NCBI GenBank assembly: GCA_900542055.1
Contig: UQMA01000004.1
Span: forward strand, 9,295 to 73,294
Direction: 5' to 3'
DNA: 64,000 nucleotides
Source: an uncultured Azospirillum sp.
GTDB lineage: Bacteria > Pseudomonadota > Alphaproteobacteria > RF32 > CAG-239
The position numbers and the translations under genes are program-made. The notes below the pieces were generated by a model, which was given only the letters and a program-made list of their open reading frames with translations, did no database searches and was not told the origin of the DNA. Below are positions 27,466-36,916 of this stretch, piece after piece; within the stretch, counting starts at the first letter, position 1; each line of letters starts with the position of its first letter.

Positions 27466-28469
27466 TTGTTTTAGCTTATCCATGGCTCTTGTTAATTGCA
27501 TTTCTTCCTTTTATTATTCATAAATTTTTTCCGCCGGTTAAAGGGCTGTACGGAGACGCTTTAAAAGTTCCTTTTTTAAAGGATATTATAAGAATTAACA
27601 ATCTTTCAGGTTCTTTATGGAAAAGTCCGCTGATAGGCAGGGAAAAAAGCAAAAGATGGTTTTTGCTTTATTTGGTTTGGCTGTTTTTGACGGTGGCGGC
27701 TTCCCGTCCGCAAATCGTAAGCGATCCGATGCCGTTGAAGAATTACGGGCGCAATATTTTTATGGTTACGGATATTTCAAATTCTATGCAAACTCCTGAT
27801 TTTTCTTATCAAGGAAAAAGAATTGACCGCCTGACGGCTATAAAAATTGCAGCAAGCAATTTTATACGCGAACGCCGAAATGACCGTATTGGCTTAATTC
27901 TTTTCGGCACACGTGCATATTTGCAATCTCCGGCTACATTTGATAAACAAGCCGTGCTTGATATTTTGCTGTCTGCTGATGCAGGTATGGCAGGAAATTC
28001 AACCGCAATAGGCGATGCCGTCGGTTTGGCCTTAAAAACATTACGTGCTGAGCAGTCGTCCGATTCTGGAAAAATAATTATATTGCTTACTGATGGCGAA
28101 AACAATGATGGCAGTTTGAGTATGCCTGAAGTTATAAAAATCGCCAAAACTGAAAATGTTAAAATTTATACAATAGGCATCGGTTCTGAAAATCAAATTA
28201 TCGACACTTTCTTTGGCATAAGAATTCCTCAAACCGATGCTATTGATGAAACGGATTTACGTCAATTGGCGAATGAAACCAAAGGAAACTATTTTAGGGC
28301 TTCGGATACTAAGGGATTGCAGCAAATTTATCAAGAAATCGACAGTTTGGAACCAAGTTTGAATGAAGACCGTTTTGTTCAGGAACGTAAGGATTTATTT
28401 TTCTATCCTTTGGCGCTTGGATTGATTGTAAGTTTCATGTTTTTAAGATGGCAGAAAAGGAGGGCTTAA
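27462..28469 (+). CDS. batA: BatA-like von Willebrand factor A membrane protein
   Basis: 335 residues from the ATG at 27462 (TAGGAGAAAATTT upstream). An N-terminal membrane helix (LAYPWLLLIAFLPFI) and a second near 65-85 (WFLLYLVWLFLTVAAS) precede the VWA domain. The MIDAS motif is intact: MVTDISNSM (DxSxS) near 108, with TDGENNDG near 208 and GIGSENQ. A last membrane helix lies near 310-327. Bat proteins are linked to oxidative-stress tolerance and envelope integrity. It is coupled to DUF4381 upstream and batB/C downstream. Confidence 0.88.
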   Translation: MIVLAYPWLLLIAFLPFIIHKFFPPVKGLYGDALKVPFLKDIIRINNLSGSLWKSPLIGREKSKRWFLLYLVWLFLTVAASRPQIVSDPMPLKNYGRNIFMVTDISNSMQTPDFSYQGKRIDRLTAIKIAASNFIRERRNDRIGLILFGTRAYLQSPATFDKQAVLDILLSADAGMAGNSTAIGDAVGLALKTLRAEQSSDSGKIIILLTDGENNDGSLSMPEVIKIAKTENVKIYTIGIGSENQIIDTFFGIRIPQTDAIDETDLRQLANETKGNYFRASDTKGLQQIYQEIDSLEPSLNEDRFVQERKDLFFYPLALGLIVSFMFLRWQKRRA

Positions 28470-28471
28470 AA

Positions 28472-30256
28472 ATGATTGAAGCTTTAATTAATTTTCATTT
28501 TCTTCGCCCCTGGTGTTTATTGCTGTTGTTTGTTCCGCTATTCTTATACAGGTATTTTTTTTCAGGTTATAAAAGTGTATCTGCATGGGAAAATGTTTGT
28601 GATAGAAATTTGTTGAATTTTCTTTTAATAAAAGGAAGTTCAAAACAGCGAAGCTTTATCGGCTATATGCTTTTTGCGGGATTGTGCGGAGCAATAATCT
28701 CATTATCAGGACCGTCTTGGAGCAAAAAAAATATTCCTGCCTATGTCCCTTCAAATCCGGTAATGCTTTTGCTTAATATGTCCTCTGATATGGATAACGG
28801 CGATGTTACACCTGATCGGTTATCCCGTGCTAAATTTGCAATTAAAGACTTTTTGCAAAACTTAAAAACACAAGCCGGTTTAATTGTATATAGCAATGAG
28901 CCTTATTTAATTACGCCTATATCCGAAGATAGAAATATTATTATTAATTTATTGCCAGCTGTGCAAAGAGATATTATGCCTGAAAACGGTGACAGGCTTA
29001 ACCGTGCGATTGATTTTGCCGTTGAGAGGTTAAAAGAGGGAGAATATACACAAGGAAATATAGTCATTTTTACGTCCGATATTGGTCAGGAATTTAATTT
29101 AGCGCTTGAAGCTGCTATAAAAGCAAAAAAAACAGGCTATATGGTTGATGTTGTCAGTGTGCGGAAAAGTCCAAACGATAAATTGGTTATGCTGGCTTCA
29201 AAGGGGCAGGGACGATATTTGGAAATTAACCAGCTTAAAGCCTTCGCAGAGAGTATAAATGCTGAAATATCCGAAGATTTTCAACAAACTGAAAATGAAA
29301 GAGAGGTATGGGAAGACGGAGGATATTATTTGTTGTTTATACCATTGTTGTGTTGTTTATATTTTTTCAGACGCGGTATTTTGGTTTTGTTTTTTTGTTT
29401 TATTTTGCCGGTAAATGCTTTTGCCGGATTCTTTACAAATAATAATCAGGATGCTGAAAAAGCTTTTAATTCCGGAAACTATGCTGTTGCAGCCGAAAAG
29501 TTCAATCAGCCTGATTGGAAAGCTTCAGCTTTGTATCGTCAGGGCAAATATGCCGAGGCGGCGAAATATTATCAAACGGGAAAAGATGTTGACGCATTGT
29601 ACAATAGAGGAAATGCTTTAGCTAAAAGCGGAAAAATTGAAGATGCCATTAAAATTTATGAGGAAGTTATAAAACAAAATCCCGAACACAAAGATGCAAA
29701 ATTCAATCTGGACTATTTGAAAAATCAACAAAATAAACAGCAAAGCCAACAGCAGAATAACAAAAATCAGGATAAGAAAGACAAAGGCAAATCTGAAAGT
29801 CAAAATCAACAAGATAATAGCGGGCAGTCTTCAGAGCAGGAAAATTCTGCGGAAAACAGTCAGAGTGAAAATGCTGATAATAATCAAGACAATGCCGCGG
29901 ACAGTTCTTCCGAAAACGAAAAGTCTGCAGAAAATGCTTCTGAAAATAACGGCACCGGAGAAAACAAAAAAGAAGATGGTTCTGAAAACCGCCAACAAGC
30001 TCAGTCTTCATCTGATGATAACAGACAATCGGACAACAGTTCTGAAACTCAAATTCCTTCAGGTTCGGAAGCAGATGAAAAAGATGAAAACGACGCGCAA
30101 GGAACTGCAGGGCAGAAAAATGACGAAAAAGGCGATTTTGATGAGCAGCGTCAGGCGCGTGAGATGGTTTATCGCAATATTCCCGAAGATACGGGAGGGC
30201 TATTGCGTGCATTTATCCGCAAAGAATATTATAAAAACAGATATGGAGATAAATAG
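28472..30256 (+). CDS. BatB/BatC-like fusion: VWA domain plus TPR and disordered tail
   Basis: 594 residues from the ATG at 28472 (AAGGAGGGCTTAAAA upstream). Two N-terminal membrane helices, then a VWA domain. Its MIDAS is degenerate: LLLNMSSDM has Asn for the first Asp and Asp for the last Ser. Helices near 285-315 follow. A TPR region (about 325-420; AVAAEKFNQPDWKASALYRQGKYAEAAKYY, DALYNRGNALAKSGKIEDAI) is followed by about 130 residues of Q/N/E/S-rich disorder. The C-terminus has NIPEDTGGLLRAFIRKEY, typical of the BatC end. So BatB and BatC are one chain here. Confidence 0.85.
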   Translation: MIEALINFHFLRPWCLLLLFVPLFLYRYFFSGYKSVSAWENVCDRNLLNFLLIKGSSKQRSFIGYMLFAGLCGAIISLSGPSWSKKNIPAYVPSNPVMLLLNMSSDMDNGDVTPDRLSRAKFAIKDFLQNLKTQAGLIVYSNEPYLITPISEDRNIIINLLPAVQRDIMPENGDRLNRAIDFAVERLKEGEYTQGNIVIFTSDIGQEFNLALEAAIKAKKTGYMVDVVSVRKSPNDKLVMLASKGQGRYLEINQLKAFAESINAEISEDFQQTENEREVWEDGGYYLLFIPLLCCLYFFRRGILVLFFCFILPVNAFAGFFTNNNQDAEKAFNSGNYAVAAEKFNQPDWKASALYRQGKYAEAAKYYQTGKDVDALYNRGNALAKSGKIEDAIKIYEEVIKQNPEHKDAKFNLDYLKNQQNKQQSQQQNNKNQDKKDKGKSESQNQQDNSGQSSEQENSAENSQSENADNNQDNAADSSSENEKSAENASENNGTGENKKEDGSENRQQAQSSSDDNRQSDNSSETQIPSGSEADEKDENDAQGTAGQKNDEKGDFDEQRQAREMVYRNIPEDTGGLLRAFIRKEYYKNRYGDK

Positions 30257-30258
30257 CC

Positions 30259-32001
30259 ATGGCTAGATTTATTCTGTGTTTTTTTACATTTTTGTTTATA
30301 AGTTTTCCGGTTTCTGCCGAAAATTTTGTGGCTAAAGTTAATCGCAATCAGGTTCCTTTGGGAGAAACGTTTGTGCTCACGCTGCAATATGACGGTAACC
30401 CTGGAAATGCAACGCCTGATTTTTCACCATTAGAAAAAGATTTTACAATCTATTCTGTCGGACGCGACTATCAACGCAGCAGTATTAATGGAAAGGTAAG
30501 CCATATCTATCAATGGAATGTAGCTTTGACCCCAAAGGTATCCGGTGTAGCCGTTATTCCTTCCATAGCTTTCCGCAGTTTTGCCAGTCAGCCTATAAAA
30601 ATAAAAGTGGCTGATGAAACAATATCAGGAAGTAATGTTCCTAGATTTTCCATCGGAAGGTATATTGATAAAAAAAATCCGTTAGTTCAGGAGCAAATTA
30701 TTTATACTCTGGTTATAAAAACACCAGAACAAATTCAAGGAAGCCTGCCGCAATTTTCTGATGGAGGTTCTGATTGGATAATTAAACAGCTTGGCCAGCC
30801 GACTGAGGTTTCAGAAATAGATAACGGAATAGAGGTTCACAAGATAGAAATTAAATATGCTATGTTTCCGCAAAAAAGCGGACGCTTAACTATACCTGCA
30901 TTAAATTTTAACGGCTATTATTGGGACAAAAATAAAATGAGTTCCAGAAATTTTTCAGGTATGTTCAATGCTTTTGTGGATGAAAGTTTTCTTTCGGATT
31001 TTGGTGCAATGTCAGGAATGCAGCGTATTAATCTTTCAGCTAAACCGATTGAAGTTGATGTGCGCCCGATTCCAAACGCAAATAACGGATATTGGTGGCT
31101 GCCTTCCTCAAATATTGAAATTTCATCCGATTGGGATAAACAAATACCGCAATTTAAAGCAGGAGAGGCTGTCAATCGTAAAATTACTTTAACGGCTGTC
31201 GGCGTGTCCGAAGCACAAATGCCCAAGATAGAATTTAAGGAAACAGCCGGATTGAAACAATATCCGGAGAAGCCGGCAATTGAAAGCATAGCCACAGACA
31301 AAGGTCTGGTTTCAGTAGTGAATGTAAATATTGTTTATATTCCCGAAAAGGGCGGGCAGCTGACAATTCCTGAAATTTCGATTCCATGGTATAATATTTC
31401 AACGGCAAAAATGGAAAAAACATTTTTGCCTGAGCTTCAAGTTCAAGTAAAAGGAGTTGCGACTGTTTCTCCTGTGATTGAAAAAGAAAATTCTGCAATA
31501 GCAGCAAAATCTCTTCCGGCTGCAGTGAAAAAAACTGATGTTAAAAATATAAGCACTGCTTCTCAGAATTTATCATTAAAACATATAATAGCTATTGCGG
31601 TAATGGCTTTTGCTTTGGGCTTGTTGGCAAGCTGGGGGCTTTTGAGCTATCATAAAAAAGAAACAAATACTCCAAAACAATCATTGCCGAAAGAAAATAA
31701 GAAAAAAAAGAATTTCCAAAGCGGAATTTACAGCAGTGATTTGAAGATTGTTCGCTGCACGGTTTTAGAATGGGCGGAAAAAGTATACCCCGAACGAAAT
31801 ATTCGTAATTTGGATGATGTAGCAAAGCTTTTTAACAATGAAGAGTTGTCTTTTATCTTGCGTAAGCTCGATGCTGCTTTGTATTCGCCTTATAAAGAAA
31901 ATTTTGATGCCGAAAAGCTTTTATTGCTTATGAAAAAACTAAGCCGTGAAAAAAAAGGCAGCAAAGAAAAAATATCTCCGCTGCCCGAATTGTATAAATA
32001 A
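30259..32001 (+). CDS. batD: BatD-like protein
   Basis: 580 residues. A signal peptide (LCFFTFLFISFPVSAEN, cleavage near 20) leads to the BatD beta-rich domain: VNRNQVPLGETFVLTLQYDG near 30, PDFSPLEKDFTIYS near 50, and repeated Ig-like strands. One membrane helix lies near 437-458 (IIAIAVMAFALGLLASWGLL), then a basic stretch (KKETNTPKQS.., KKKKNF) and a helical cytoplasmic tail of about 100 residues. It ends the DUF4381-batA-batBC-batD run, two bases after batBC. Function in aerotolerance is by family context, not proven. Confidence 0.85.
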   Translation: MARFILCFFTFLFISFPVSAENFVAKVNRNQVPLGETFVLTLQYDGNPGNATPDFSPLEKDFTIYSVGRDYQRSSINGKVSHIYQWNVALTPKVSGVAVIPSIAFRSFASQPIKIKVADETISGSNVPRFSIGRYIDKKNPLVQEQIIYTLVIKTPEQIQGSLPQFSDGGSDWIIKQLGQPTEVSEIDNGIEVHKIEIKYAMFPQKSGRLTIPALNFNGYYWDKNKMSSRNFSGMFNAFVDESFLSDFGAMSGMQRINLSAKPIEVDVRPIPNANNGYWWLPSSNIEISSDWDKQIPQFKAGEAVNRKITLTAVGVSEAQMPKIEFKETAGLKQYPEKPAIESIATDKGLVSVVNVNIVYIPEKGGQLTIPEISIPWYNISTAKMEKTFLPELQVQVKGVATVSPVIEKENSAIAAKSLPAAVKKTDVKNISTASQNLSLKHIIAIAVMAFALGLLASWGLLSYHKKETNTPKQSLPKENKKKKNFQSGIYSSDLKIVRCTVLEWAEKVYPERNIRNLDDVAKLFNNEELSFILRKLDAALYSPYKENFDAEKLLLLMKKLSREKKGSKEKISPLPELYK

Positions 32002-32003
32002 TG

Positions 32004-33770
32004 CTATCTGTTTTTAAATTGAGCGTTATATAAAGCTTTATAAGCGCCGTTTTCTTTGTTTATCAACTCTTCATGGCTGCCGGTTTCTACAATTTCGCCA
32101 TTGTTTAAAACAACAATGGTATCAGCGTTTTGAATTGTTGACAGTCTATGTGCAATAATAAAGACTGTGCGGTCTTGCATAAGATTTTCAATTGCTTTTT
32201 GAACAACGGCTTCAGACTTGTTATCCAGAGCTGAGGTCGCTTCATCTAAAATAACAATCGGAGCGTTTTTAATCATAGCTCTGGCAATAGCCAGTCTTTG
32301 CCTTTGTCCGCCCGATAAAGACGAGCCTCTTTCGCCGATGTCGGTATCCAAGCCGTTTTCCTGACTGTTGACAAAATCATCCAAATAGGCCATTTGCAGA
32401 GCTTTATGTATTTCGCTTTCGGTTGCGTTAGGCTTTCCCAGCAATATATTTTCGCGAATAGTGCCTGAAAACAAAAAGTTATCTTGAAAAACAACGGCAA
32501 TGCTATCTCTTAACGAGCTGAGTTTATAGTTTCTAATGTCAATGCCGTCGATGGATATGCTTCCGGCTGTAACATCGTAAAAACGGGGAAGCAGATTTAC
32601 GATTGTGGTCTTTCCGCCGCCGGAATTTCCAACCAAAGCGATGGTAGAGCCGGCTTTTATGTTCAAATTGATTTTTTTCAAAACTTTTGTTTCCGGTAAA
32701 TATCCGAATTCGACATCTTTGAAAACAATATTTTGATTAACGTTCTTTAATTTTTTTGCGTTGTCACTGTCAACAATAGTCGGTTCGGTGTTAAGAATTT
32801 CAACTATTCTTTCAATGGCTAAAAATGAAACCTGAACGTTATTGAAATTTTTACCGATACCTTTAATCGGAGTATAGAGCATAATTAAAGCGGTAATAAA
32901 AGATACAAAATTTCCAGATGAAATTGTGCCGTTGACAATCAAATAGCTTCCGTATCCGATAACGCCGCCAACGCCTATTGAAACCACAATATGCATCATT
33001 GGCGTCATCCAACCGGTTTTTTTAACCATTTTCATTGTCAATTTGAATAAAGAACGCAGAATGTCGTTGAAACGATTATACATCTTGTCTTGCAGATTAT
33101 AAGAAGCAATGGTTTTGCTCCCGGCGTAACTCTCGTTGTAATGAGTGATAATTGTCGATGATTCTTCAATAGTATTTTTTATAATGCCTTTGATACGCCT
33201 CCGCACTTGTGATAACGGCAGAAGAGCGCACAACAGAACAATAACGGCGATAATAGCCAGCTGCCATGAATTATAAATGAGAACGGCAATCAGAGAAACG
33301 GAAGAGAAAAAACGTGAAACAAACAATTTCAAGTTATCCAGCAAGCCTGTGCAAGCCGTGTCAGCATCGGTTGTAAAGCGCTGAAGCACATAACCGGAAG
33401 CATTGCGATCATAAAAAGCGGGTTCCAAACTCATTAATTTTTTGAATAAAGCTCTTTTAAGGTCATGATTTATTTTGGTTCCGACCCAGGTATTCAGATA
33501 GGTGGCTGCATAATTCAAAAAACCTTGTACGGTGGTAAAAGCAATAATCAGTACGGGGATATAAGCAGGTGACGTGGCTGATTTGTCAACCAATACATTA
33601 TCCATATAAGGTTTTAAAGCCAAAGCAATAACTGAATCCAAAGCCCCGACAGGAATACAAATCAAAATCGCCAGCAAGGCTCTTATCCAATACGGTTTTA
33701 CAAATGGCCACATTTCACGATAGTGCTGGGTAAAATTCATTTCTTTACCAACGAATTCATTATGTTTCAT
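32004..33770 (-). CDS. MsbA-like ABC exporter
   Basis: 588 residues, six membrane segments followed by one nucleotide-binding domain. IALALKPYMDNVLVDK near residue 48 and FYDRNASGYVLQRFTTDAD near 115 resemble MsbA and other lipid/drug exporters. Walker A is VGNSGGGKTT near 383, signature LSGGQRQRLAIARA near 487, and Walker B IVILDEATSALD near 508. A lipid A-core flippase role is likely but not proven. An internal Met near residue 11 is a possible alternative start. It is 11 bases from the DUF1294 gene on the same strand and converges on batD. Confidence 0.88.
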   Translation of the reverse strand: MKHNEFVGKEMNFTQHYREMWPFVKPYWIRALLAILICIPVGALDSVIALALKPYMDNVLVDKSATSPAYIPVLIIAFTTVQGFLNYAATYLNTWVGTKINHDLKRALFKKLMSLEPAFYDRNASGYVLQRFTTDADTACTGLLDNLKLFVSRFFSSVSLIAVLIYNSWQLAIIAVIVLLCALLPLSQVRRRIKGIIKNTIEESSTIITHYNESYAGSKTIASYNLQDKMYNRFNDILRSLFKLTMKMVKKTGWMTPMMHIVVSIGVGGVIGYGSYLIVNGTISSGNFVSFITALIMLYTPIKGIGKNFNNVQVSFLAIERIVEILNTEPTIVDSDNAKKLKNVNQNIVFKDVEFGYLPETKVLKKINLNIKAGSTIALVGNSGGGKTTIVNLLPRFYDVTAGSISIDGIDIRNYKLSSLRDSIAVVFQDNFLFSGTIRENILLGKPNATESEIHKALQMAYLDDFVNSQENGLDTDIGERGSSLSGGQRQRLAIARAMIKNAPIVILDEATSALDNKSEAVVQKAIENLMQDRTVFIIAHRLSTIQNADTIVVLNNGEIVETGSHEELINKENGAYKALYNAQFKNR

Positions 33771-33781
33771 ATTTTATAATC

Positions 33782-34237
33782 CTAAATAAAGTGCAGATAT
33801 TTTAAAATGCCGTAAATCAATAAGGCTTCGACAAACATTAGAGCCCAGAAAAAAGCCTGATAGCTGCGTTTTTTGTTTTTATGATGAAAAATTTTCTGTC
33901 CGAGAAGAGCGCCGCACCAACCGCCGAGAAACTCCAAACTATGCAATTGAGCTTCGGGAATTCTCCAATCACCTCTTTGAGCGGCTTTTTTATCTACTCC
34001 ATAAGCAATAAAAGTAACAAAATTGATTGAAATTAAATGCAATACAATAAAAACGAGTAAAACACTGCGCCATTTTGTAATAAAAACCGGAAGCGGAATA
34101 TCGGCAAAATAAGATGTTTCGATATACCATGCGGCAGCAACAACCAATCCTAAATGCAACATATAGAAATTATTGCGGCGCAAAGGCTGAAACAGAGCCG
34201 GTAAAACAATTAAAACCGCTGCAATCATCAGAACCAT
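33782..34237 (-). CDS. DUF1294 membrane protein
   Basis: 151 residues with about four membrane segments. The family motif is clear in the C-terminal half: AYGVDKKAAQRGDWRIPEA near residue 82, then LEFLGGWCGALLGQKIFHHKNKKRSYQ. Family function is unknown. In many proteins the domain is fused to a cold-shock domain; here it stands alone with an N-terminal hydrophobic extension. The start is ATG with AAAAGGACAAGTCT upstream. It is in a two-gene unit with the exporter. Confidence 0.85.
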   Translation of the reverse strand: MVLMIAAVLIVLPALFQPLRRNNFYMLHLGLVVAAAWYIETSYFADIPLPVFITKWRSVLLVFIVLHLISINFVTFIAYGVDKKAAQRGDWRIPEAQLHSLEFLGGWCGALLGQKIFHHKNKKRSYQAFFWALMFVEALLIYGILKYLHFI

Positions 34238-34394
34238 AGACTTGTCCTTTTGAAGTTAAAATTTCAAAGCAATATAAAACATAAAATCTTCTTTTGCAAT
34301 ATAAGCTAAAATTTTGTTTAATAAGTTGCAAAAAACTGATTGTGATGTTATAAAACATACCTATGTTCTATTTTTAATAAAAACGGGATAAAAT

Positions 34395-34967
34395 ATGAAA
34401 CGGCTGTATATTATGCCATTGTTGGCAATTTTATCTGCGTGCGCCAGCGGAAGTATTTTCGGGAATAATCCGTCCGATTCTGTTGAGCCGCAACAAGAAA
34501 ATGTTATAAAACAAACGAATGAAAAACAAGAAATTCGTCCCGATTATGCGCCTTATTATCTTGGTCGGAAGCAAGGAACAACCACACGCCAGATATACAC
34601 GGTTTTAGCATCGCGGGCTACAAACAAAATGCTGAAATCGACAGAGGCTTTGTATGCTGGAGCTAAGTATCCGTCATTGTATGTGGGCAATCCTGTCAGC
34701 GAGGGAACGGTCGCCGTCGAACAACCGGAATATTTAACGGCGATAGTTAAAGATATTGTTACAGGTTCACACAGTTATGTTTTGTCTGATAAAAAAACAC
34801 AAGCAAACTACGTGCTTGAAAGCTTTATCAGCAACAATTCTGTGGCAGCCGCAAATACAAAAGTTATTGTCTATAAAATTATCTTAAAAGACAATCAGCA
34901 AAAAGAAATTGGAACATGGGTTGAAACATTAAGCCCTATTATGAATGATGATCAGAGTTGGTGGTAA
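34395..34967 (+). CDS. Putative lipoprotein, unknown function
   Basis: 190 residues. The signal peptide ends in a lipobox, AILSAC, with the acylated Cys near residue 16. Residues 24-60 are E/Q/N-rich linker. The rest is a mixed alpha/beta domain (YTVLASRATNKMLKSTEALY, YVLESFISNNSVAAANTKVIVYKIIL) ending DDQSWW. The plan, lipoprotein linker plus small periplasmic domain, resembles LpoB/CsgG-N-like activator lipoproteins, but I see no diagnostic motif. It is followed directly (no gap) by another secreted protein gene; the two probably work together. Confidence 0.6.
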   Translation: MKRLYIMPLLAILSACASGSIFGNNPSDSVEPQQENVIKQTNEKQEIRPDYAPYYLGRKQGTTTRQIYTVLASRATNKMLKSTEALYAGAKYPSLYVGNPVSEGTVAVEQPEYLTAIVKDIVTGSHSYVLSDKKTQANYVLESFISNNSVAAANTKVIVYKIILKDNQQKEIGTWVETLSPIMNDDQSWW

Positions 34968-36170
34968 ATGAAAAAAAGACTTTTGATAACTTCGGCGCTG
35001 GCAGCGCTGATTCCATTTCAGGCAATTGCCGATGACGATGTTGTAAAGGTTTCGGGCTCGGCTTGTGAAATTTTCAACAACGGACAGTCAAAATCAAGTG
35101 TGCGCGTTCGAGTAACGGATAAGGCAAGCTATAACGCCGTTAGCCAAATTCCGTCGCTGGCGGAATTGCGTTCGCAGATGTTAGAGCATGATTATAACGT
35201 TATTGTCTATAATCTGGTAGACAACTATGTTCAGAATATGTCTGTCAGAACAACCAGTCAGGATAATAATGAGCTTTGCGTTGAAGTAACGGGCGCTATT
35301 CCTGCAGCCGACATTGTGACAGTTATCGCCAATTATTCTCCGGCTAATCCGGCTCCGGAGTATGATTTTAAAAAAGCCAATGGAATTATTACGGAAAAGG
35401 CTGAGCCGTTCAAGGAAAACAAACCTTCCGAGGCAGCCGTTATGTATAATGGTCCGAAAGAATTTGATAAAATAGCTGAACCCAGCAAAGCTGAAATAGC
35501 CTACCAACCCGAGCAAGAACCTCAACCTCAAGTTCAGGCGGCTGAAGAAAAAGAAGTTTTACCTAAAGCTCAAAAAATAGCGGCTCCGGCTGTTTATGTT
35601 CCTGAAGATAATGATGTAGTACCAACCGATTCCAGTGTAATAAATCAAGAACCGACACCAATAGAATTGGATAAACCTAAAATTGAACCAAAACCAGAAC
35701 CGGTTATAGAAGAACCGGTTATAGAAGAACCGGCTAAGGCATTAATTTATATTGCTCCGGTCGAATTTAACAACAATACGCATACTTCTAAACCTTTGGG
35801 CGTTTTAAAAGAATTTTTTGCCAATGAAGATTTATATACTTTATTAGATAATCCTGATGGCGCAGATTATACAATTTCTTCAAAAGTGCTTAAAGCAAAA
35901 ATAGATTCAGTTAACCAAAAGACCAAAAGAATGCAAATGGTAGTGTCAGTTGAATTGAAAATAAACGGAGCTGACGGTTCTATCAGCGATCATCAAAATC
36001 GCTTTGTTTTGTTTGACAGTTCCGAAAACGAACAAGAAGTTGCAATGAATCTCTTAAAGAAATTATTGCAAAAATCAGGCGAAAAATTGATTGCCCGTGT
36101 TGAACAAAATGAAAGCAAACGGGCTGACCGCCCGTTCCTCATTCCGGCTAAATCTTCGTCCGGTCTTTAA
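34968..36170 (+). CDS. Secreted protein, unknown function; partner of the lipoprotein gene
   Basis: 400 residues with a signal peptide (SALAALIPFQAIADDD). An N-terminal domain (about 24-125; VKVSGSACEIFNNG.., DYNVIVYNLVDNYVQNMSV, CVEVTGAI) is reminiscent of FlgT_N-like or LPP20-like folds. Residues 130-260 are a Pro/Glu-rich linker with PVIEEPVIEEPAK coded by a 15-base tandem repeat near 35700. The C-terminal domain (IYIAPVEFNNNTH..LGVLKEFFANEDLYTLLDN..ADYTIS) looks like the N-terminal CsgG/TolB-type fold. The start is ATG right at the previous stop. The 3' end overlaps the convergent gene by 23 bases. Confidence 0.6.
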   Translation: MKKRLLITSALAALIPFQAIADDDVVKVSGSACEIFNNGQSKSSVRVRVTDKASYNAVSQIPSLAELRSQMLEHDYNVIVYNLVDNYVQNMSVRTTSQDNNELCVEVTGAIPAADIVTVIANYSPANPAPEYDFKKANGIITEKAEPFKENKPSEAAVMYNGPKEFDKIAEPSKAEIAYQPEQEPQPQVQAAEEKEVLPKAQKIAAPAVYVPEDNDVVPTDSSVINQEPTPIELDKPKIEPKPEPVIEEPVIEEPAKALIYIAPVEFNNNTHTSKPLGVLKEFFANEDLYTLLDNPDGADYTISSKVLKAKIDSVNQKTKRMQMVVSVELKINGADGSISDHQNRFVLFDSSENEQEVAMNLLKKLLQKSGEKLIARVEQNESKRADRPFLIPAKSSSGL

Positions 36171-36912
36171 TGCTTTTGCAAACAAAACTCAGATTGTTAA
36201 TGCGTTTTACGCCTGATGTTAGACAATAGCCGTCAATTTTATTGTTGATTAACATTGTATATTTATTCAGATTGAAATCATAATTACTGAAATATAATAC
36301 AATTTCAACATCGGTAAAACCACGGTCTGTATAAAAATTGAAGTCATAGCCGCAAATTGCTGTTCCGATATTGTTCAGGACAATTTTAGCAATATTTGAA
36401 AAATGCGCCGCATAGCCTGTTTTTAAATAGGTGTCAGCAAACTGATTCATTGCGCTGAAAAGAATATTATTGGGAGCCGATGCTACGACTCTTTTTATTA
36501 AATTTATATTGCCGGTAATTAATGCAAACCTCAACATTTCCAATGGAAAAATTTTAACATTTTCAGCCGGATTTTCAAATCTAGGACGGATTAAAATTGC
36601 TGCCATATCCAACATGCCTAAGTTAATAAGGTCGTCAAGATACATCTTTTCGTACATTAAACTTATGTTTCCGCCGATTCCCCAAACCTGATTAGCAATG
36701 GAGCGAGCCCTTTGTTCCTGTGAATTCATGATTTGCAGTCTTGTTTGCAAAATTAATAATTCAGTGTTGTTTTTATATTGTAAAGAAAGCTTTTCTGCCA
36801 TTGATAAAGTGCGTAAAATTCCATTGGTGTTGTTATATTCCAATGCACGCACCTGCTGATAAAGAGCATCTATTTGTTGCTGCATGGTATCATTATTAAA
36901 ATCATTCCACAT
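36148..36912 (-). CDS. Hypothetical protein, helical, unknown function
   Basis: 254 residues from the ATG at 36912, chosen because CCGGAGAATAATGTC gives a good ribosome site; a TTG further up would start inside the next gene. No signal peptide or membrane helix. The N-terminal 110 residues are helical (MQQQIDALYQQVRALEY, EKLSLQYKNNTELLILQTRLQI) and could hold TPR-like pairs. The rest is Asn-rich with FNFYTDRGFTDVEIVLYFSNYDF. I recognise no family. It is four bases downstream of the META lipoprotein gene and overlaps the convergent secreted-protein gene by 23 bases. Confidence 0.55.
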   Translation of the reverse strand: MWNDFNNDTMQQQIDALYQQVRALEYNNTNGILRTLSMAEKLSLQYKNNTELLILQTRLQIMNSQEQRARSIANQVWGIGGNISLMYEKMYLDDLINLGMLDMAAILIRPRFENPAENVKIFPLEMLRFALITGNINLIKRVVASAPNNILFSAMNQFADTYLKTGYAAHFSNIAKIVLNNIGTAICGYDFNFYTDRGFTDVEIVLYFSNYDFNLNKYTMLINNKIDGYCLTSGVKRINNLSFVCKSIKDRTKI

Positions 36913-36916
36913 GACA

